A stretch of DNA of 64,000 nucleotides from Brachybacterium sp. P6-10-X1 (GTDB lineage: Bacteria; Actinomycetota; Actinomycetes; Actinomycetales; Dermabacteraceae). The notes beneath the pieces were generated by a model that worked only from the letters and a program-made list of their open reading frames with translations, was not told where the DNA came from and made no database searches. The stretch lies in assembly GCF_001969445.1 (NCBI RefSeq), contig NZ_CP017297.1, forward strand, positions 682,001-746,000, read 5' to 3'. Every line of letters starts with the position of its first letter. Position 1 is the first letter of the stretch. The translations under genes and the position numbers were made by a program. Shown here piece by piece: positions 42,201-51,623 of this stretch.

Positions 42201-42785
42201 GTGAACGCCACTCCTGGCGACGATCGCACGGAGCAGTCGACCGTGCCCGCCGAGCCCGCGCAGGGCGTCCTGTTCGACGACGTCGTGGACGCCCCCGGTG
42301 AGCTGGGCTATCGCGGACCGGCCGCCTGCAAGGCCGCCGGCATCACCTACCGTCAGCTCGATTACTGGGCCCGCACCGGTCTGGTCCTGCCGAGCGTCCG
42401 CGGGGCCAGCGGCTCCGGCAGCCAGCGCCTGTACGGGTTCCGCGACATCCTCGTGCTCAAGGTCGTCAAGCGACTCTTGGACACCGGCGTCTCCCTGCAG
42501 CAGATCCGGGTCGCCGTCGGTGCCCTGCGGGAGCGCGGCATCGAGGACCTCGCCGGCATCACCCTGATGAGCGATGGCGCCTCCGTCTACGAGTGCACCT
42601 CGGCCGAGGACGTCTTCGACCTGGTCCAGGGTGGCCAGGGCGTCTTCGGCATCGCCGTCGGCCGCGTGTGGCGCGAGGTCGAGAACGACCTGGCCGTGCT
42701 GCCCGGGGTCGACCCGGCCGACGACGCCGCCCTGGCCCTGCAGGACGAGCTGGCAGCCCGTCGCCGTTCGCGACAGGCCGGCTGA
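42201..42785 (+). CDS. Second MerR-family regulator of the division region
   Basis: 194 residues from GTG 42201 behind GGAGGT. HTH GYRGPAACKAAGITYRQLDYWARTGLVLPS, then QRLYGFRDILVLKVVKRL. The ITYRQLDYW signature is that of the conserved actinobacterial MerR gene downstream of ftsR. About 195 bases before it contain no gene. Confidence 0.82.
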   Translation: MNATPGDDRTEQSTVPAEPAQGVLFDDVVDAPGELGYRGPAACKAAGITYRQLDYWARTGLVLPSVRGASGSGSQRLYGFRDILVLKVVKRLLDTGVSLQQIRVAVGALRERGIEDLAGITLMSDGASVYECTSAEDVFDLVQGGQGVFGIAVGRVWREVENDLAVLPGVDPADDAALALQDELAARRRSRQAG

Positions 42786-42806
42786 CCACCACCGCGAATC
42801 ACGAAC

Positions 42807-42837
42807 AGCGGCGAGTCCCGGGGAGGGGCTCGCCGCT
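42807..42837. terminator. Hairpin between merR and parA-like genes
   Basis: Perfect arms AGCGGCGAG/CTCGCCGCT (42807-42815, 42829-42837) with a 13-nt loop between convergent genes, followed by a T/G-rich run. Confidence 0.7.
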
Positions 42838-42891
42838 GTCTGTGTGTCGATGTGTGTATCAGGGGGCGGCGGGCGTGCACCGGCCCGGGGC

Positions 42892-43683
42892 TCAGGAGTG
42901 TCGGCGAGAATCCAGCACGGTGCCCAGCAGGGCGTCGAAGTCCGCGGTGAGACGCTTGCCGGAGGCCCCTTCGTACCGGTGCAGGGGGACGGCGCCGCCC
43001 TGGGCCTGCTGCAGCCCGACGCGCTCCTCGATGACCGGCTCGAGGACCGCCTCGCCGAACAGGTCGCGCAGCTCGGCCAGGCGGTACTGGTGCTCGACGG
43101 AGCGCGGGCGATAGCGATTGACGACCAGCCCCAGCGGCTGCAGACGGGGCGCGATGCCGTCTTCGCGCATCTCGGTGGAGAGCTTCAGGGCGCGATCCGC
43201 CGCCGTCACCGCGAAGAAGCCGGGCTCGGCGACGACCAGGGAGCGGTCCGAGGCGGCGAGCGCCATCTGGGTCAGGCCGTTCAGGGACGGCGGGCAGTCG
43301 ATGAGCACCAGGTCGTACTGGTGGGTGCGCTTCTCCAGCGCCTCGCGGAGGCGCCGCACGTCCCGCGGGTTCGGCGTGGGGGAGTCCATGAGCGAGGAGC
43401 GGCTGGACCCGGGGATCACATCCAGGTGGGAGGAGGCCTCGGTCGACCACGGGGTCGACATGATCGAGCGGTCGACCGTCTCGGTGCGCGGGGAGGAGAG
43501 CACTTCGGCGATGTCCATCGTGGTCGAGGGCTCTCCCAGCAGCCCCAGTGTGGAGTCACCCTGCGGGTCCAGATCGATGACGAGGGTGTTCACCTCCTGG
43601 TGGAGGGCGGCGGAAGCCAGGCCCAGGGTCACCGACGTCTTGCCGACGCCGCCCTTCAGGGAACACACACTCACGATGAACAC
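42892..43683 (-). CDS. ParA/MinD-family ATPase
   Basis: 263 residues. Deviant Walker A KGGVGKTSV (about 10-18), Walker A' VIDLDPQGDS, Walker B VLIDCPPSL. An orphan ParA: no ParB next to it. Probably positions a cellular cargo. Confidence 0.85.
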   Translation of the reverse strand: MFIVSVCSLKGGVGKTSVTLGLASAALHQEVNTLVIDLDPQGDSTLGLLGEPSTTMDIAEVLSSPRTETVDRSIMSTPWSTEASSHLDVIPGSSRSSLMDSPTPNPRDVRRLREALEKRTHQYDLVLIDCPPSLNGLTQMALAASDRSLVVAEPGFFAVTAADRALKLSTEMREDGIAPRLQPLGLVVNRYRPRSVEHQYRLAELRDLFGEAVLEPVIEERVGLQQAQGGAVPLHRYEGASGKRLTADFDALLGTVLDSRRHS

Positions 43684-43778
43684 GGGGGAAGTCTACCGAC
43701 CCGAGCCTGATCGCCGGGTCCGCGACGGGCGGTAACCTGCCCGAATCATGTCCACAGACGGTACCGAGGGGGCCGACG

Positions 43779-44795
43779 TTGTCGCAGATCACGCATGAGC
43801 TGGTGCTGGAGGTGCTCGAGGGCTGCGGCGAGAGCGCGCTGCGGGAGGCCCGCGAGCTCGGTCCCGCACGACTGGTGTCCGCGACGGAGCTGACGGTGAG
43901 CACCGACGACCTCGACGCGGTACGCGGCCTGCGCCGCGTGGTGGCGGCCTCGACGTCGCTCACGGTCCCGGCGCGCCGTCCCCGGGAGCTGCTGGAGACC
44001 TCGGTCCAGCAGCGCCTCGGGGTGCTGCTGGAGGACCTCGGTCGTCAGCGCCCGCGACAGCGGTTCGGGGGGCTGCGGCTGGAGGCGGCCGGCTCCGGGA
44101 CACCGGAGATGCGGCGGCTCGCCGACACGCTCGCCGAGAGTGCCGGGATCCCCGTCGCCGAGGACGGGGACCTGGTGGTGCGCGTGCGGCGCGGGGCTCC
44201 TGCGGGCACCTGGCAGGTGCTCCTGCGCACGACGCGGCGCCCGCTGTCCACCCGTGCCTGGCGCACCGTGAACTATCCGGGTGCCGTGGGGGCCACCATC
44301 GCCGCCACCGTGCTGGACCTGCTCCAGGTGGGCGAGGAGGACAGCGTGCTGGACATGACCTGCGGATCCGGGACGTTCCTGGTCGAGCAGCTGCATGCCT
44401 CGGTCCCTGCCCGCGCGATCGGAGTGGATCGGGACCCGGAGGCGATCGACGCCGCGCGGGCCCACCAGCGCGCCGCGCGGCGCCGCGGGCGCATCGACTG
44501 GGTGCTCGGCGACGTGCTGACCTGCGACCTCGAGCCCGGCTTCACCCGGATGCTGACGAATCCCCCGTGGGGCACGCTGCTGGGGGATCATGAATCCAAC
44601 GAGCAGCTGCTGGCGGACCTGCTGGCGCGGGCCGCGCAGCTGGGCGCGCCGCGAGCCCGGCTCGGGGTGCTCACCCATGAGATCGCGCGCATGCAGCGGG
44701 TGCTGGAGCGCGAGACGGCCTGGCGGCCGGTGGGGGAGCACCGCTTCTTCCAGAAGGGACACCACCCCCGGCTCTTCCTGCTCGAGCGGGGCTGA
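43779..44795 (+). CDS. RNA (guanine/adenine-N) methyltransferase, RlmL/Trm14-like
   Basis: 338 residues from TTG 43779 (CGAGGGGG upstream). N-terminal half looks like a degenerate THUMP-type RNA-binding region. SAM motif LDMTCGSGTF and catalytic TNPPWG identify a COG0116-type methyltransferase. Confidence 0.82.
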   Translation: MSQITHELVLEVLEGCGESALREARELGPARLVSATELTVSTDDLDAVRGLRRVVAASTSLTVPARRPRELLETSVQQRLGVLLEDLGRQRPRQRFGGLRLEAAGSGTPEMRRLADTLAESAGIPVAEDGDLVVRVRRGAPAGTWQVLLRTTRRPLSTRAWRTVNYPGAVGATIAATVLDLLQVGEEDSVLDMTCGSGTFLVEQLHASVPARAIGVDRDPEAIDAARAHQRAARRRGRIDWVLGDVLTCDLEPGFTRMLTNPPWGTLLGDHESNEQLLADLLARAAQLGAPRARLGVLTHEIARMQRVLERETAWRPVGEHRFFQKGHHPRLFLLERG

Positions 44796-44824
44796 CCGGG
44801 GGAGCGCAGAGGTGCTCGCGGTGG

Positions 44825-45448
44825 TCACATCCCCCGTCGGCCCTCCTGCAGCGCCCGCATCGCGCCCTCGTCCCCGTGCACGCGCACCCGCGACACCTCG
44901 TCGCGGCCGGAGGCCCACAGCAGCAGCTCGAGCGCCTCGCCATGGACCCGCAGGCTCCCGGCCGAGCGCCGCGAGCCCAGTCGGAGTCCTCCGAGCGGGG
45001 AGACCAGCGTGATGTCCGCCGCCACGCGCACGCTGATCCGGGACAGCAGCGACAGGGCCCGCCAGGCCTGCGCCTGCTGATCGGCGCTCAGGGCACGCGG
45101 CTCCCAGCCCTCCTGGGCACGGCGCAGGTCCTCGTGATGGATGAGCAGCTCGCCCTGGCCGCTGAGGCGGTCGATGGCTCCGACGGGGGAGCGGAGGCGC
45201 GGGCCCTCCCGGACCAGCTCCACCCGCTCGGGCCACGGGCGGGCGCGCAGATCCTCCCGCGCGGTGATCGCTCGCCGCCCGAGCACGCCCGGGAGCCGCG
45301 CCCCGACCAACAGGTACGGATAGCGCTCGCGTTCCAGCAGGTGCTCGAGCAGGTCCGCCCCGTCCCATCCCGGCAGGATCGTCGGCGCCTGGGGGCCGAG
45401 GGCCAGAAAGGTCTCGGCGAGCGGTTCTCGTTCGGTGTCCGGGGCCAT
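44825..45448 (-). CDS. TIGR03085-family DinB-like metal-binding protein
   Basis: 207 residues. MDMPI/DinB four-helix features: PTILPGWDGADLLEHLLERE, IHHEDLRRAQ. Often linked to mycothiol chemistry in actinobacteria. Last in the minus-strand sugar gene series. Confidence 0.78.
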   Translation of the reverse strand: MAPDTEREPLAETFLALGPQAPTILPGWDGADLLEHLLERERYPYLLVGARLPGVLGRRAITAREDLRARPWPERVELVREGPRLRSPVGAIDRLSGQGELLIHHEDLRRAQEGWEPRALSADQQAQAWRALSLLSRISVRVAADITLVSPLGGLRLGSRRSAGSLRVHGEALELLLWASGRDEVSRVRVHGDEGAMRALQEGRRGM

Positions 45449-45455
45449 CGGGGAC

Positions 45456-46457
45456 TCACTCCTGGTTGCTGAAGGCCGCGTCGAAGGCCGCGTCGGAGAC
45501 GGGATAGTCCAGTGACCTCAGGTGCTCGATCGCCTCGGCCGCCCCGTGGAGGCGGTCCATCCCGGCGTCCTCCCATTCCACCGAGAGCGGGCCGTCGTAG
45601 CCGATCGAGCGCAGCGCCCGCAGACAGGCGTCGAACGGGACGTCCCCGCGACCGAAGGAGACGAAGTCCCAGCCGCGGCGGGGATCGCCCCAGGGCAGAT
45701 GCGAGGACAGGCGCGTGTTGCGCCCGGTGACGCGTACCCGCACGTCCTTGCAGTGGGCGTGGTAGATGCGGTCGGCGAAGTCGGTGATGAAGGAGACCGG
45801 GTCGATGTCCTGCCACATCATGTGCGAAGGGTCCCAGTTCAGGCCGAAGGATTCCCGGTGGCCGATGGCCTCCAGGGTCCGCTGCGTCGTCCAGTAGTCG
45901 TAGGCGATCTCGGAGGGGTGGACCTCGAGCGCGAAGCGGACCCCGCATTCCTCGAACACGTCCAGGATCGGGTTCCAGCGGTCGGCGAAGTCCTGATAGC
46001 CCTGGTCGATGACCTCCTCGGGCACCGGAGGGAACATCGCCACGTACTTCCAGATGCTGGAGCCGGTGAAGCCGGTGACGGTGTCCGCCCCGAGGCGCTG
46101 GGCGAGGCGGGCGGCGTTCTTGACGTCCTCCGCAGCGCGCTGTCGCACGCCCTCCGGATCGCCGTCGCCCCAGATGCGGGAGGGCAGGATGCCCTGGTGG
46201 CGCAGATCGATCGGATCGTCGCAGACGGCCTGGCCCACGAGGTGGTGGGAGATCGTCCAGACCTTCAGCCCGTGCCTTTCGAGGATGCCCAGGCGGTCGG
46301 CGATGTAGTCGTCGTCGTCCCAGCGGGCGGCGTCCAGGTGCTCGGCGGAGATCGCGATCTCCAGGCCGTCGTAGCCCCAGGAGGAGGCGTGCGCGGCGAC
46401 CTCCTCGAGCGTGAGATCGCCCCACTGTCCGGTGAACAGGGTGTGCGGATGAGCCAT
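45456..46457 (-). CDS. Sugar phosphate isomerase/epimerase (TIM barrel)
   Basis: 333 residues. AP_endonuc_2 features: GYDGLEIAI, ALEVHPSEIAYDY, NWDPSHMMWQ, YHAHCKDV and SVEWEDAGMDR provide the metal-binding Glu/His/Asp set. Located downstream of two Gfo/Idh/MocA dehydrogenases; together they suggest catabolism of an inositol-like or keto-sugar. Confidence 0.85.
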   Translation of the reverse strand: MAHPHTLFTGQWGDLTLEEVAAHASSWGYDGLEIAISAEHLDAARWDDDDYIADRLGILERHGLKVWTISHHLVGQAVCDDPIDLRHQGILPSRIWGDGDPEGVRQRAAEDVKNAARLAQRLGADTVTGFTGSSIWKYVAMFPPVPEEVIDQGYQDFADRWNPILDVFEECGVRFALEVHPSEIAYDYWTTQRTLEAIGHRESFGLNWDPSHMMWQDIDPVSFITDFADRIYHAHCKDVRVRVTGRNTRLSSHLPWGDPRRGWDFVSFGRGDVPFDACLRALRSIGYDGPLSVEWEDAGMDRLHGAAEAIEHLRSLDYPVSDAAFDAAFSNQE

Positions 46458-46493
46458 GGTGGTGGTGCTCCTTCTGGTGGTCGGGGGTGGGTC

Positions 46494-47651
46494 TCAGAGG
46501 GTGACGGTCGCGCCGTCGGCGGCGTCGGAGGTGATGATCGCGTCCAGCACGCGCTGCAGCGCGAGTCCGTCCGCGAAGTCCGGGGAGAAGCCGGCAGCCC
46601 CGGCGTCCGCCCCGTCGCGGATGGCGAGCAGCAGGTCCCGGGCCTGGTTCGAGAAGGCGTTCTCCCAGCCCAGCACGTGCCCCTGCGGCCACCACGCCTC
46701 GAGATAGGGGTGCTCGGGCTCGGTGACCAGGATCCGGGTGAAGCCCTGCTCGGCCACAGGGCGGGTGGCGTCGAGGAACCAGAGCTCGTTGGGGCTCTCG
46801 AGGTCGAAGCGCAGCGCACCCCGGCTGCCGAACAGCTCGATGCCGAGGCGGTTCTTGGCGCCGGCGGCCATGCGGGAGACCTCGACGGAGGCCAGGGCCC
46901 CGCCCTCGAGCTCGAGGGTGGCCCAGGCGGCGTCGTCGACCGTGACGTCTTCCATCCCCTCGGGGCCGGGGCGTCGCGGCACGAGGGTGGAGAGGCGGCC
47001 GCGGACCGCGGTGGCGCGGCGACCGGTGAGGTGCTGGATCTGGTCGATCGCATGCGAGCCGATGTCCCCGAGTGCCCCGGAGCCCGCGGTCTCCTTCCGC
47101 AGCCGCCAGGACATCCCGGCCTCCTCATCCACCAGCCAGTCCTGGAGGTAGGACGCCTTGGCCTGGCGGATGTCGCCGAGCCGCCCCGCCTCGACCATCT
47201 GCTGGGCCAGGGCGAGCGCGGGAACGCGGCGATAGGTGAAGCCGAGCGCGGCGACCTGGCCGCGGGCGCGGGCCGATTCGGCGGCGGCGACCATCGCCTC
47301 CGCCTCCGCGGTGTCGTTGGCCAGCGGCTTCTCGCACAGCACGTGCTTGCCGGCCTCGAGCGCGGCGATCGCGATCTCCGCGTGCAGGAACCCGGGGACG
47401 CAGATGTCGACGATGTCGATGTCCTCGCGGGTGATCACCTCACGCCAGTCGGTGGCGTGCTCGTTCCAGCCGAGCCGGTGGGACGCCTCGGCCACCGCGT
47501 CCTCGTCGCGGCCGACGATCACCGTTCGGGTGGTCTCGGGCACGTCGAAGGCGGCGCCGACGGTCCGCCAGGCCTGGGAGTGGGCGCGGCCCATGAACGA
47601 GTAGCCGATCAGGGCCACGCCGAGCGGACGGTCTGCAGGGGTGGGGGACAA
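46494..47651 (-). CDS. Gfo/Idh/MocA oxidoreductase 1
   Basis: 385 residues from TTG 47651 behind GGAGACC. Rossmann GYSFMGRAHSQAW, EKPLAND and GDIGSHAIDQIQHL (catalytic His/Asp) are the family motifs. NAD(P)-dependent sugar dehydrogenase. Confidence 0.85.
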   Translation of the reverse strand: MSPTPADRPLGVALIGYSFMGRAHSQAWRTVGAAFDVPETTRTVIVGRDEDAVAEASHRLGWNEHATDWREVITREDIDIVDICVPGFLHAEIAIAALEAGKHVLCEKPLANDTAEAEAMVAAAESARARGQVAALGFTYRRVPALALAQQMVEAGRLGDIRQAKASYLQDWLVDEEAGMSWRLRKETAGSGALGDIGSHAIDQIQHLTGRRATAVRGRLSTLVPRRPGPEGMEDVTVDDAAWATLELEGGALASVEVSRMAAGAKNRLGIELFGSRGALRFDLESPNELWFLDATRPVAEQGFTRILVTEPEHPYLEAWWPQGHVLGWENAFSNQARDLLLAIRDGADAGAAGFSPDFADGLALQRVLDAIITSDAADGATVTL

Positions 47652-47662
47652 CGCGGGTCTCC

Positions 47663-47698
47663 TTCGTGCTGTGGTTCGTGCTGTGGTTCGTGCTGTGG
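47663..47698. repeat. 12-bp unit repeated three times
   Basis: ttcgtgctgtgg three times in tandem, in the spacer between the two dehydrogenase genes. Confidence 0.9.
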
Positions 47699-47722
47699 TC
47701 GATGCGGTGCCGGGCGGCGTGG

Positions 47723-48832
47723 TCAGAGGGTCGCGGCGAGCGGGTCGAAGTCCTCGGGAAGCAGCTCGGGGACGGTCGCCGTGGTGGCCACCGGCACCGA
47801 GCCGTCGATCCTCGTGGCCTCCTCGAGGCCGATCATGATGTCCAGGACATGGGCTGCCAGCTCGCCGGTGAGGCGGTGGGGGCGGCCCGCACGCAGCGCC
47901 CGGGCCATCTCCAGGGTGCCGAGCCCGCGCCCGCCGATCGCCCCGACGGGCTCGCGCTCGGTCCAGTCCTCCGCACCGCGGAGCGCCCGGGAGGTCACGC
48001 CGGTGAACTGGTTGGGATCCGGCAGCGCGAGGGAGCCGGTGGAGCCGGACAGCTCGAGCACGTGCGGGCGGTCGAGGGCCTCGTCGAAGGAGAACTCCAC
48101 GGCGGCGCTGGTTCCGCCGGCGAAGCGCAGCAGCCCCTGGACCCGGGTGGGGACCTCGACCGCGACGTGCTCCCCGGCGCGAGGGCCGGAGCCGATGGTG
48201 CGGGTCGTGACCGACTGGGAGCCGACGGCGGAGACCGAGGCCACGGGGCCGTGGGCGAGCACCAGGCTGGTGAGGTAGTAGGGGCCCATGTCGTACAGCG
48301 GCCCCGCCCCGCGCTGGAACAGGAAGTCGGGGCCCGGGTGCCAGGACTCCGGTCCGGGGGAGCGGAAGCGGGCGACGGCGGAGCGCGGCTCGCCGATCTC
48401 CCCGTCGCGCAGGGCCCGCAGCCCGGTCTGGATCCCGGCGCCGAGCACGGTGTCCGGAGCGCCGCCGAGGCGCAACCCGCGCTGCCGGGCGTCGGCGAGC
48501 AGGGCGTCGGCCTGCTCGCGCGTGGTCACCAGCGGCTTCTCGGTCCACACGTGCTTGCCGGAGGCGAGGATGCTGCGCGAGACGTCATGGTGCGCGGCCG
48601 GGATCGTCAGGTTGATGACGATCTCGATCCCGGGATCCTCGAGCACGGTGGCCACCGGGCCGTGGGCACCGATCCCGTACTGCTCGGCACGGGTGGCGGC
48701 CGCCTCGGGGCGCAGATCACCGAGGGCGCGCACCTCGACATCCGGATAGGCGGTGAGCTGATCGAGGTACTGGGCGGCGATGACGCCGGCACCGATGATG
48801 CCGACGCCGACGGGACCGGACGGTGCGCTCAT
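47723..48832 (-). CDS. Gfo/Idh/MocA oxidoreductase 2
   Basis: 369 residues. Rossmann GIIGAGVIAAQYL, EKPLVTT, and YDMGPYYLTSL (the substrate-binding Lys and following region). Overlaps the epimerase stop by four bases. Confidence 0.85.
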   Translation of the reverse strand: MSAPSGPVGVGIIGAGVIAAQYLDQLTAYPDVEVRALGDLRPEAAATRAEQYGIGAHGPVATVLEDPGIEIVINLTIPAAHHDVSRSILASGKHVWTEKPLVTTREQADALLADARQRGLRLGGAPDTVLGAGIQTGLRALRDGEIGEPRSAVARFRSPGPESWHPGPDFLFQRGAGPLYDMGPYYLTSLVLAHGPVASVSAVGSQSVTTRTIGSGPRAGEHVAVEVPTRVQGLLRFAGGTSAAVEFSFDEALDRPHVLELSGSTGSLALPDPNQFTGVTSRALRGAEDWTEREPVGAIGGRGLGTLEMARALRAGRPHRLTGELAAHVLDIMIGLEEATRIDGSVPVATTATVPELLPEDFDPLAATL

Positions 48833-49578
48833 GCGGTCTCCTCCTGGAGGTACTGGGTGAGCTGGGTCAGGGAGCGGGCCAGAGCTGCGAAGAGGTCGCC
48901 GTCGTGGTCGTCGAACTCGATCACCCCGGTCTCTAGCCAGTCCACGGCGGCGAGGATCGCGGGCACGTCCATCTCGCCCTCCCCGAGGGCCACCTGATCC
49001 CGGACGTCACCGGACAGCGGACCGTCCTTGAGATGGACGAGCTGGACCCGCTGACCCAGCGCCCTCAGCAGCGCGGCGGGATCCGTCCCGCCGACGGCGC
49101 ACCAGAAGGTGTCCAGCTCGAGCTCGATGCGGGGGTCGAGGTGGTCGACGAGGACCTCCAGGCCGCAGCGGCCCTCGTGGATCGGCCGGGCCTCGGCGTC
49201 ATGGTTGTGATACCCCAGGCGCACCCCGTTCTCGGCGGCCAGCGGAGCCAGGGCGTTGAGCCGGTCGGCGGTGACCCGGATGTCGTCCTCCCGCGCCCAC
49301 CGCTCGCGGTCGTGGTACGGCTCGACGACGGTGTGCACGCCCAGCCCGGCGGCGGTGGCGAGCACCCGAGCAGGATCCTCGGCGGTCAGCAGGGAGGCAT
49401 GGGCCGAGGGGGCGCCGAGGCCGTGCGCGGCCAGCAGCGGCGCCAGCGTCGTGGCATGGTCCATCAGCGCGAAGGGCTCGACGGCGGTGAACCCGATCTC
49501 GGCCAGTCGACGCAGAACGCCCGCGGGATCGGCGGAGAACGCCTCCCGCACGCTGTAGAGCTGGACGGAGATCTGCAC
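48829..49578 (-). CDS. Sugar phosphate isomerase/epimerase (inosose-type)
   Basis: 249 residues. TIM-barrel metal ligands in GYHNHDAE, ELDTFWCAVGG, HLKDGP and GVIEFDDHDGD. First gene of the dehydrogenase/epimerase operon. Confidence 0.85.
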   Translation of the reverse strand: MQISVQLYSVREAFSADPAGVLRRLAEIGFTAVEPFALMDHATTLAPLLAAHGLGAPSAHASLLTAEDPARVLATAAGLGVHTVVEPYHDRERWAREDDIRVTADRLNALAPLAAENGVRLGYHNHDAEARPIHEGRCGLEVLVDHLDPRIELELDTFWCAVGGTDPAALLRALGQRVQLVHLKDGPLSGDVRDQVALGEGEMDVPAILAAVDWLETGVIEFDDHDGDLFAALARSLTQLTQYLQEETA

Positions 49579-49732
49579 GAATGCTCCCTGGAACGGCGTC
49601 GGGGACGGAGATCACAACCCTATGTCGGAGATCACGTGGCGGCAAAGCCGTCCGGCGTGCCCGGTCGGGAGCAGGGGCTCGGACGTGATGGCTCCGTCGG
49701 GACGATGGACGGGACGGTGTGACACTGGGGGA

Positions 49733-50530
49733 GTGGAGAGACATGTGCGCGCGTGGATGACGGCCGAGGTCGCCGACGGCACCGACATCGCCCTGCTGGT
49801 CGCGGTCTCCGAGGCCCCCGTGGCGCAGGAGTCCCTGACCGTGCTCGTCGGAGGCAGGGAGCACGCGGTCACCGAGACCAGGGACCGCTTCGGCAATCGG
49901 ATGCACCTGATCAGCGGACTGCCCGCGGGCCAGGTGGAGATCGTCTACGCCGCGCGCGGCATCTCCCGGGCGCCGGTGCCGGAGGCGGTCGAGGCGGATG
50001 CGGCGGAGCACCTTCGCCCCTCCCGCTATTGCGAGGTCGACGAGTTCAACAAGATCGCCGAGGAGATCGTCGGCGGTCGCACCGGGGCCGACGCCGTCGA
50101 GGCCGTCGCCCGGTGGGTGCACGGGCATCTGGACTACGTCCCGGGCGCCAGCACGATCACCGATTCCGCGCGCAGCACCTACGTCTCCCGGCAGGGGGTG
50201 TGCCGGGACTACGCGCACCTGACCGCGACGCTGCTGCGGGCCGGCGGCGTGCCCGCCCGCTGTTCCTCGGCCTTCGCCCCGGGCCTCACCCCGATGGACT
50301 TCCACCTGGTGGTCGAAGCGCTGGTCGAGGACGGCTGGATGGTCGTGGACCCCACGCACCTGGCACCGCGGGCCTCGATGGTGCGGATCGCCACGGGGCA
50401 GGACGCGGCGGACACCGCCTTCATGACCACCCTCGCGGGCAACGTGCTGCTCACGGGCATCCAGGTCACCGCGATCGTGGATCCCGAGCTGCCGCAGGAG
50501 GATCCCGCGGCGCGGGTCGTCCTGCGCTGA
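49733..50530 (+). CDS. Transglutaminase-like cysteine protease family protein
   Basis: 265 residues from GTG 49733 (GTG 49745 has a better-spaced RBS). N-terminal beta domain, then the triad Cys in RQGVCRDYAHL, His in MDFHLVVEA, Asp in VVDPTHLAPR. Confidence 0.82.
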   Translation: MERHVRAWMTAEVADGTDIALLVAVSEAPVAQESLTVLVGGREHAVTETRDRFGNRMHLISGLPAGQVEIVYAARGISRAPVPEAVEADAAEHLRPSRYCEVDEFNKIAEEIVGGRTGADAVEAVARWVHGHLDYVPGASTITDSARSTYVSRQGVCRDYAHLTATLLRAGGVPARCSSAFAPGLTPMDFHLVVEALVEDGWMVVDPTHLAPRASMVRIATGQDAADTAFMTTLAGNVLLTGIQVTAIVDPELPQEDPAARVVLR

Positions 50531-50561
50531 ACGGCCCACCGACTCCGGTCGGCCCCGCCGC

Positions 50562-51524
50562 TCAGCTCTGCGTGGAGCCGTCCTCGGGGGTGTCGGGGGT
50601 GTCGGGCGTGTCGGTGCCGGGGGTGTCGTTGTCGGAGCCGCCGCCCGCTTCGGAGAATCCGGCCAGGTACTGCTCGACCTCGGCGGCGATGTCGTCGGCG
50701 GTGGGTACCTCCGCGCCGGCGCCCGCGGTGATCATCCGGTCGTAGCGCTGTTCGAGCCCGGAGACCATCTCCTGCAGCTGCTCCTGCGCGTCGATCTGGG
50801 CGGTGACCGCCTCGCGCACGGGACCGGCCTGCGTCTCCAGGGCGTCCATCGGCACGTGCGGCCCCTTCTCCTGGCCGATCGCCTGCAGCAGAGCGATCGC
50901 GGCGTCGGGGTAGGACATCTCGTGGAGGTACTGCGGCACGTGCACCACCAGGCCCACCACGTCGTGGCCGGCGTCGGCCAGGCGCAAGGTGAGCAGCGCC
51001 GTGAAGGGGGCGCGCAGCCGGAACGTGCCGGGCATGGTCCGGCGCACCTCGATGGAGTTCGGGTCGCCGGCGAAGCGGGTCACCGGCAGCTCCCGGGTGT
51101 GGGGGACCGGCGCCGGGAAGCCCTGCACCAGGAGGGTGCGCTCGATGCCGAGCTGGTCGACCACGATCCGCAGCGCGTTGGCGACCCGTTCCCACTGGAA
51201 GGACGGCTCGGGGCCGGAGAGCAGGAAGAACGGCTGGCCGTCGGGGTCCGTGACCTCGTGCAGGAGGATCTCGGGCTTGTGGTAGTCGTCGAAATGGTCC
51301 AGCTCGAGGGTCACCTCGGGGCGTCGGCCCGCGTAGTCGTAGACCTGGTCCATGTCCAGGCGACCGACGACGCGGCTGGGCAGGGTGTTGAGCAGATGGT
51401 CGTCGACGAGGTCCTGCGCGTTGCCGGCGTCGCTGAAGGCACCGAGGGTGACCAGGAGCGTGCGCCCGCGCAGGGAGCGCGAATCGACGTGCCGCTCGTA
51501 GGTGAACAGGGTCGTCGGGTCCAT
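50562..51524 (-). CDS. PAC2-family protein
   Basis: 320 residues. PAC2 proteasome-assembly-chaperone-like fold (VTLGAFSDAGNAQDLVDDHLL, VQGFPAPVPHTRE). The C-terminus is a Thr/Pro/Asp repeat (TPDTPDTPEDG) from a short in-frame DNA repeat. Confidence 0.82.
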   Translation of the reverse strand: MDPTTLFTYERHVDSRSLRGRTLLVTLGAFSDAGNAQDLVDDHLLNTLPSRVVGRLDMDQVYDYAGRRPEVTLELDHFDDYHKPEILLHEVTDPDGQPFFLLSGPEPSFQWERVANALRIVVDQLGIERTLLVQGFPAPVPHTRELPVTRFAGDPNSIEVRRTMPGTFRLRAPFTALLTLRLADAGHDVVGLVVHVPQYLHEMSYPDAAIALLQAIGQEKGPHVPMDALETQAGPVREAVTAQIDAQEQLQEMVSGLEQRYDRMITAGAGAEVPTADDIAAEVEQYLAGFSEAGGGSDNDTPGTDTPDTPDTPEDGSTQS

Positions 51525-51623
51525 GAGGTCCTCCTGGCAACATGCCGCCGGGCCGGGGCGGGAACTGGTGACTCACGGTTCAACGACCTCGTGCGGGGCA
51601 CTATTCCGCCGGGGGTGCGGAGC

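Noticed and set aside
49199..50539. Large minus-strand frame across the transglutaminase gene
   Set aside because: Antisense shadow; the plus strand has the full Cys-His-Asp set.
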